From NCBI GenBank assembly GCA_027295245.1, contig JAPULF010000548.1, positions 1-5,965 on the forward strand: DNA of 5,965 nucleotides. Direction: 5' to 3'. Under the pieces are notes generated by a model. The model worked only from the letters and a program-made list of their open reading frames with translations. It had not been told where the DNA came from and searched no databases. This stretch comes from Planctomycetota bacterium. GTDB taxonomy: Bacteria > Planctomycetota > Phycisphaerae > UBA1845 > UTPLA1. Shown here one piece after another: positions 5,306 through 5,965 of the stretch (the first letter of the stretch is position 1; each line of letters opens with the position of its first letter). A program made the translations under genes and the position numbers.

Positions 5306-5965
5306 CTAGCCCGATGCCGTAACACCCTTGGCCTCTTTCATTATTTGAACGCCGGCACTGGCGCCGATTCGCGTGGCGCCGGCCTTGACCATTTTCCGCA
5401 CGTCTTCGTAGCTGCGGATTCCGCCCGACGCCTTGACGCCCATGCCGGCCCCGCGAACGGACTCGGCCATCAAGGCCACGTCCGCGGCCGTGGCCCCGCC
5501 GGACGAGAAACCCGTGCTCGTCTTGACGAAATCGGCGCGGGCCCGCCGCGACAAGCGGCACGCCCGTACTTTTTCGTCGTCCGTCAAGAGGGCGCATTCT
5601 ATGATGACCTTGCAAATCGCCCTGCCCTCCTCGCAGGCCTCGACGACGCCGCGAATATCGCGGTACACCAGGTCATCGTTTCGGCTTTTGATTCCACCGA
5701 TATCGATGACCATGTCGATTTCCCCGGCCCCTTCTCGGATAGCCCGGCGGGCCTCCATCGCCTTGATTTCGGGCACATGAGCCCCGAGGGGAAATCCGAC
5801 TACCGTACACACGGGAACGCTCGAACCCTGCAGCGCCCTCGCAGCCGCTTTGACGTAGGACGGATTCACGCACACCGACGCGAACCCGTGCTCCCGGGCC
5901 TCCTTGCATAACTGCTCTATCTGCGACGCCGTGGCTTCCGGCTTCAGCAAGGTGTGATCGATGCT
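5306..5965 (-). CDS. deoC: Deoxyribose-phosphate aldolase (DERA), 5' end outside window
   Basis: Class I aldolase converting 2-deoxy-D-ribose 5-phosphate to glyceraldehyde 3-phosphate and acetaldehyde. 219 residues are visible; the frame is open to the right edge, where Ser-Ile-Asp-His-Thr-Leu-Leu-Lys-Pro matches the conserved N-terminus, so probably only a few to a few dozen residues are missing. The in-frame TTG at 5950 lies inside this conserved segment and is not the start. Motifs in visible numbering: SVCVNP (30-35), VGFPLGAH (56-63), [10 protein letters not shown] (81-90) with the catalytic Asp84, [16 protein letters not shown] (144-159) with Schiff-base Lys148, and [12 protein letters not shown] (177-188) with the second active-site Lys178. 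All key residues are intact. No C-terminal encapsulation extension is present. As first gene of the visible operon it would supply acetaldehyde to the dehydrogenase encoded three genes further on. Confidence 0.95.
   Translation of the reverse strand, partial: SIDHTLLKPEATASQIEQLCKEAREHGFASVCVNPSYVKAAARALQGSSVPVCTVVGFPLGAHVPEIKAMEARRAIREGAGEIDMVIDIGGIKSRNDDLVYRDIRGVVEACEEGRAICKVIIECALLTDDEKVRACRLSRRARADFVKTSTGFSSGGATAADVALMAESVRGAGMGVKASGGIRSYEDVRKMVKAGATRIGASAGVQIMKEAKGVTASG

Noticed and set aside
1..5965. tRNA, rRNA, CRISPR array, insertion sequence or transposon ends
   Set aside because: No cloverleaf, repeat-spacer pattern, transposase or terminal repeats were seen; the window is almost fully occupied by the minus-strand genes.

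Overview
All recognisable genes in this window lie on the minus strand. Together they form part of a bacterial microcompartment (BMC) operon followed by a membrane transporter. The DNA is GC-rich, genes are tightly packed, and several start and stop codons overlap. The gene content most resembles BMC loci of the 'sugar-phosphate-utilising' kind and the Haliangium ochraceum locus. The host is probably a GC-rich Gram-negative-type bacterium such as a planctomycete, a myxobacterial relative or an uncultured lineage. The sequence alone does not settle the phylum.

In transcription order (high to low coordinate) the genes are: deoC, a deoxyribose-phosphate aldolase cut by the right edge (5965-5306); a tandem-domain shell trimer of the circularly permuted, stacking, gated type (5270-4638); a BMC-H shell hexamer (4590-4291); a first BMC-P pentamer of the EutN/CcmL family (4168-3881); a CoA-acylating aldehyde dehydrogenase of the PduP/EutE family with an N-terminal encapsulation-type helix (3807-2350); a second shell trimer, BMC-T (2341-1760, start uncertain); a second BMC-P (1760-1479); a third BMC-P (1482-1201); and, after 102 bases, an LeuT-type sodium:solute symporter (NSS/SNF family) that starts with GTG at 1098 and runs off the left edge.

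How the parts fit together (inference from family knowledge): DeoC splits 2-deoxyribose 5-phosphate into glyceraldehyde 3-phosphate and acetaldehyde. The encapsulated dehydrogenase turns the volatile acetaldehyde into acetyl-CoA with NAD+ and CoA. The six shell proteins (1 BMC-H, 2 BMC-T types, 3 BMC-P) supply facets, pores and vertices, enough in principle for a closed shell. No phosphotransacylase, alcohol dehydrogenase or regulator is visible, so the usual metabolosome core is incomplete here or continues beyond the right edge.

The clearest regulatory signal is a terminator-like hairpin with a TTCG loop and a T-tract, between the first BMC-P and the dehydrogenase. A weaker stem-loop follows the BMC-H gene. 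Both sit where a step down in expression would help set shell stoichiometry. The last four BMC genes (dehydrogenase, BMC-T, BMC-P, BMC-P) are nearly contiguous or overlapping, which suggests coupled translation. There is no gene-free stretch over 300 bases. No RNA gene, mobile element or CRISPR array was seen.
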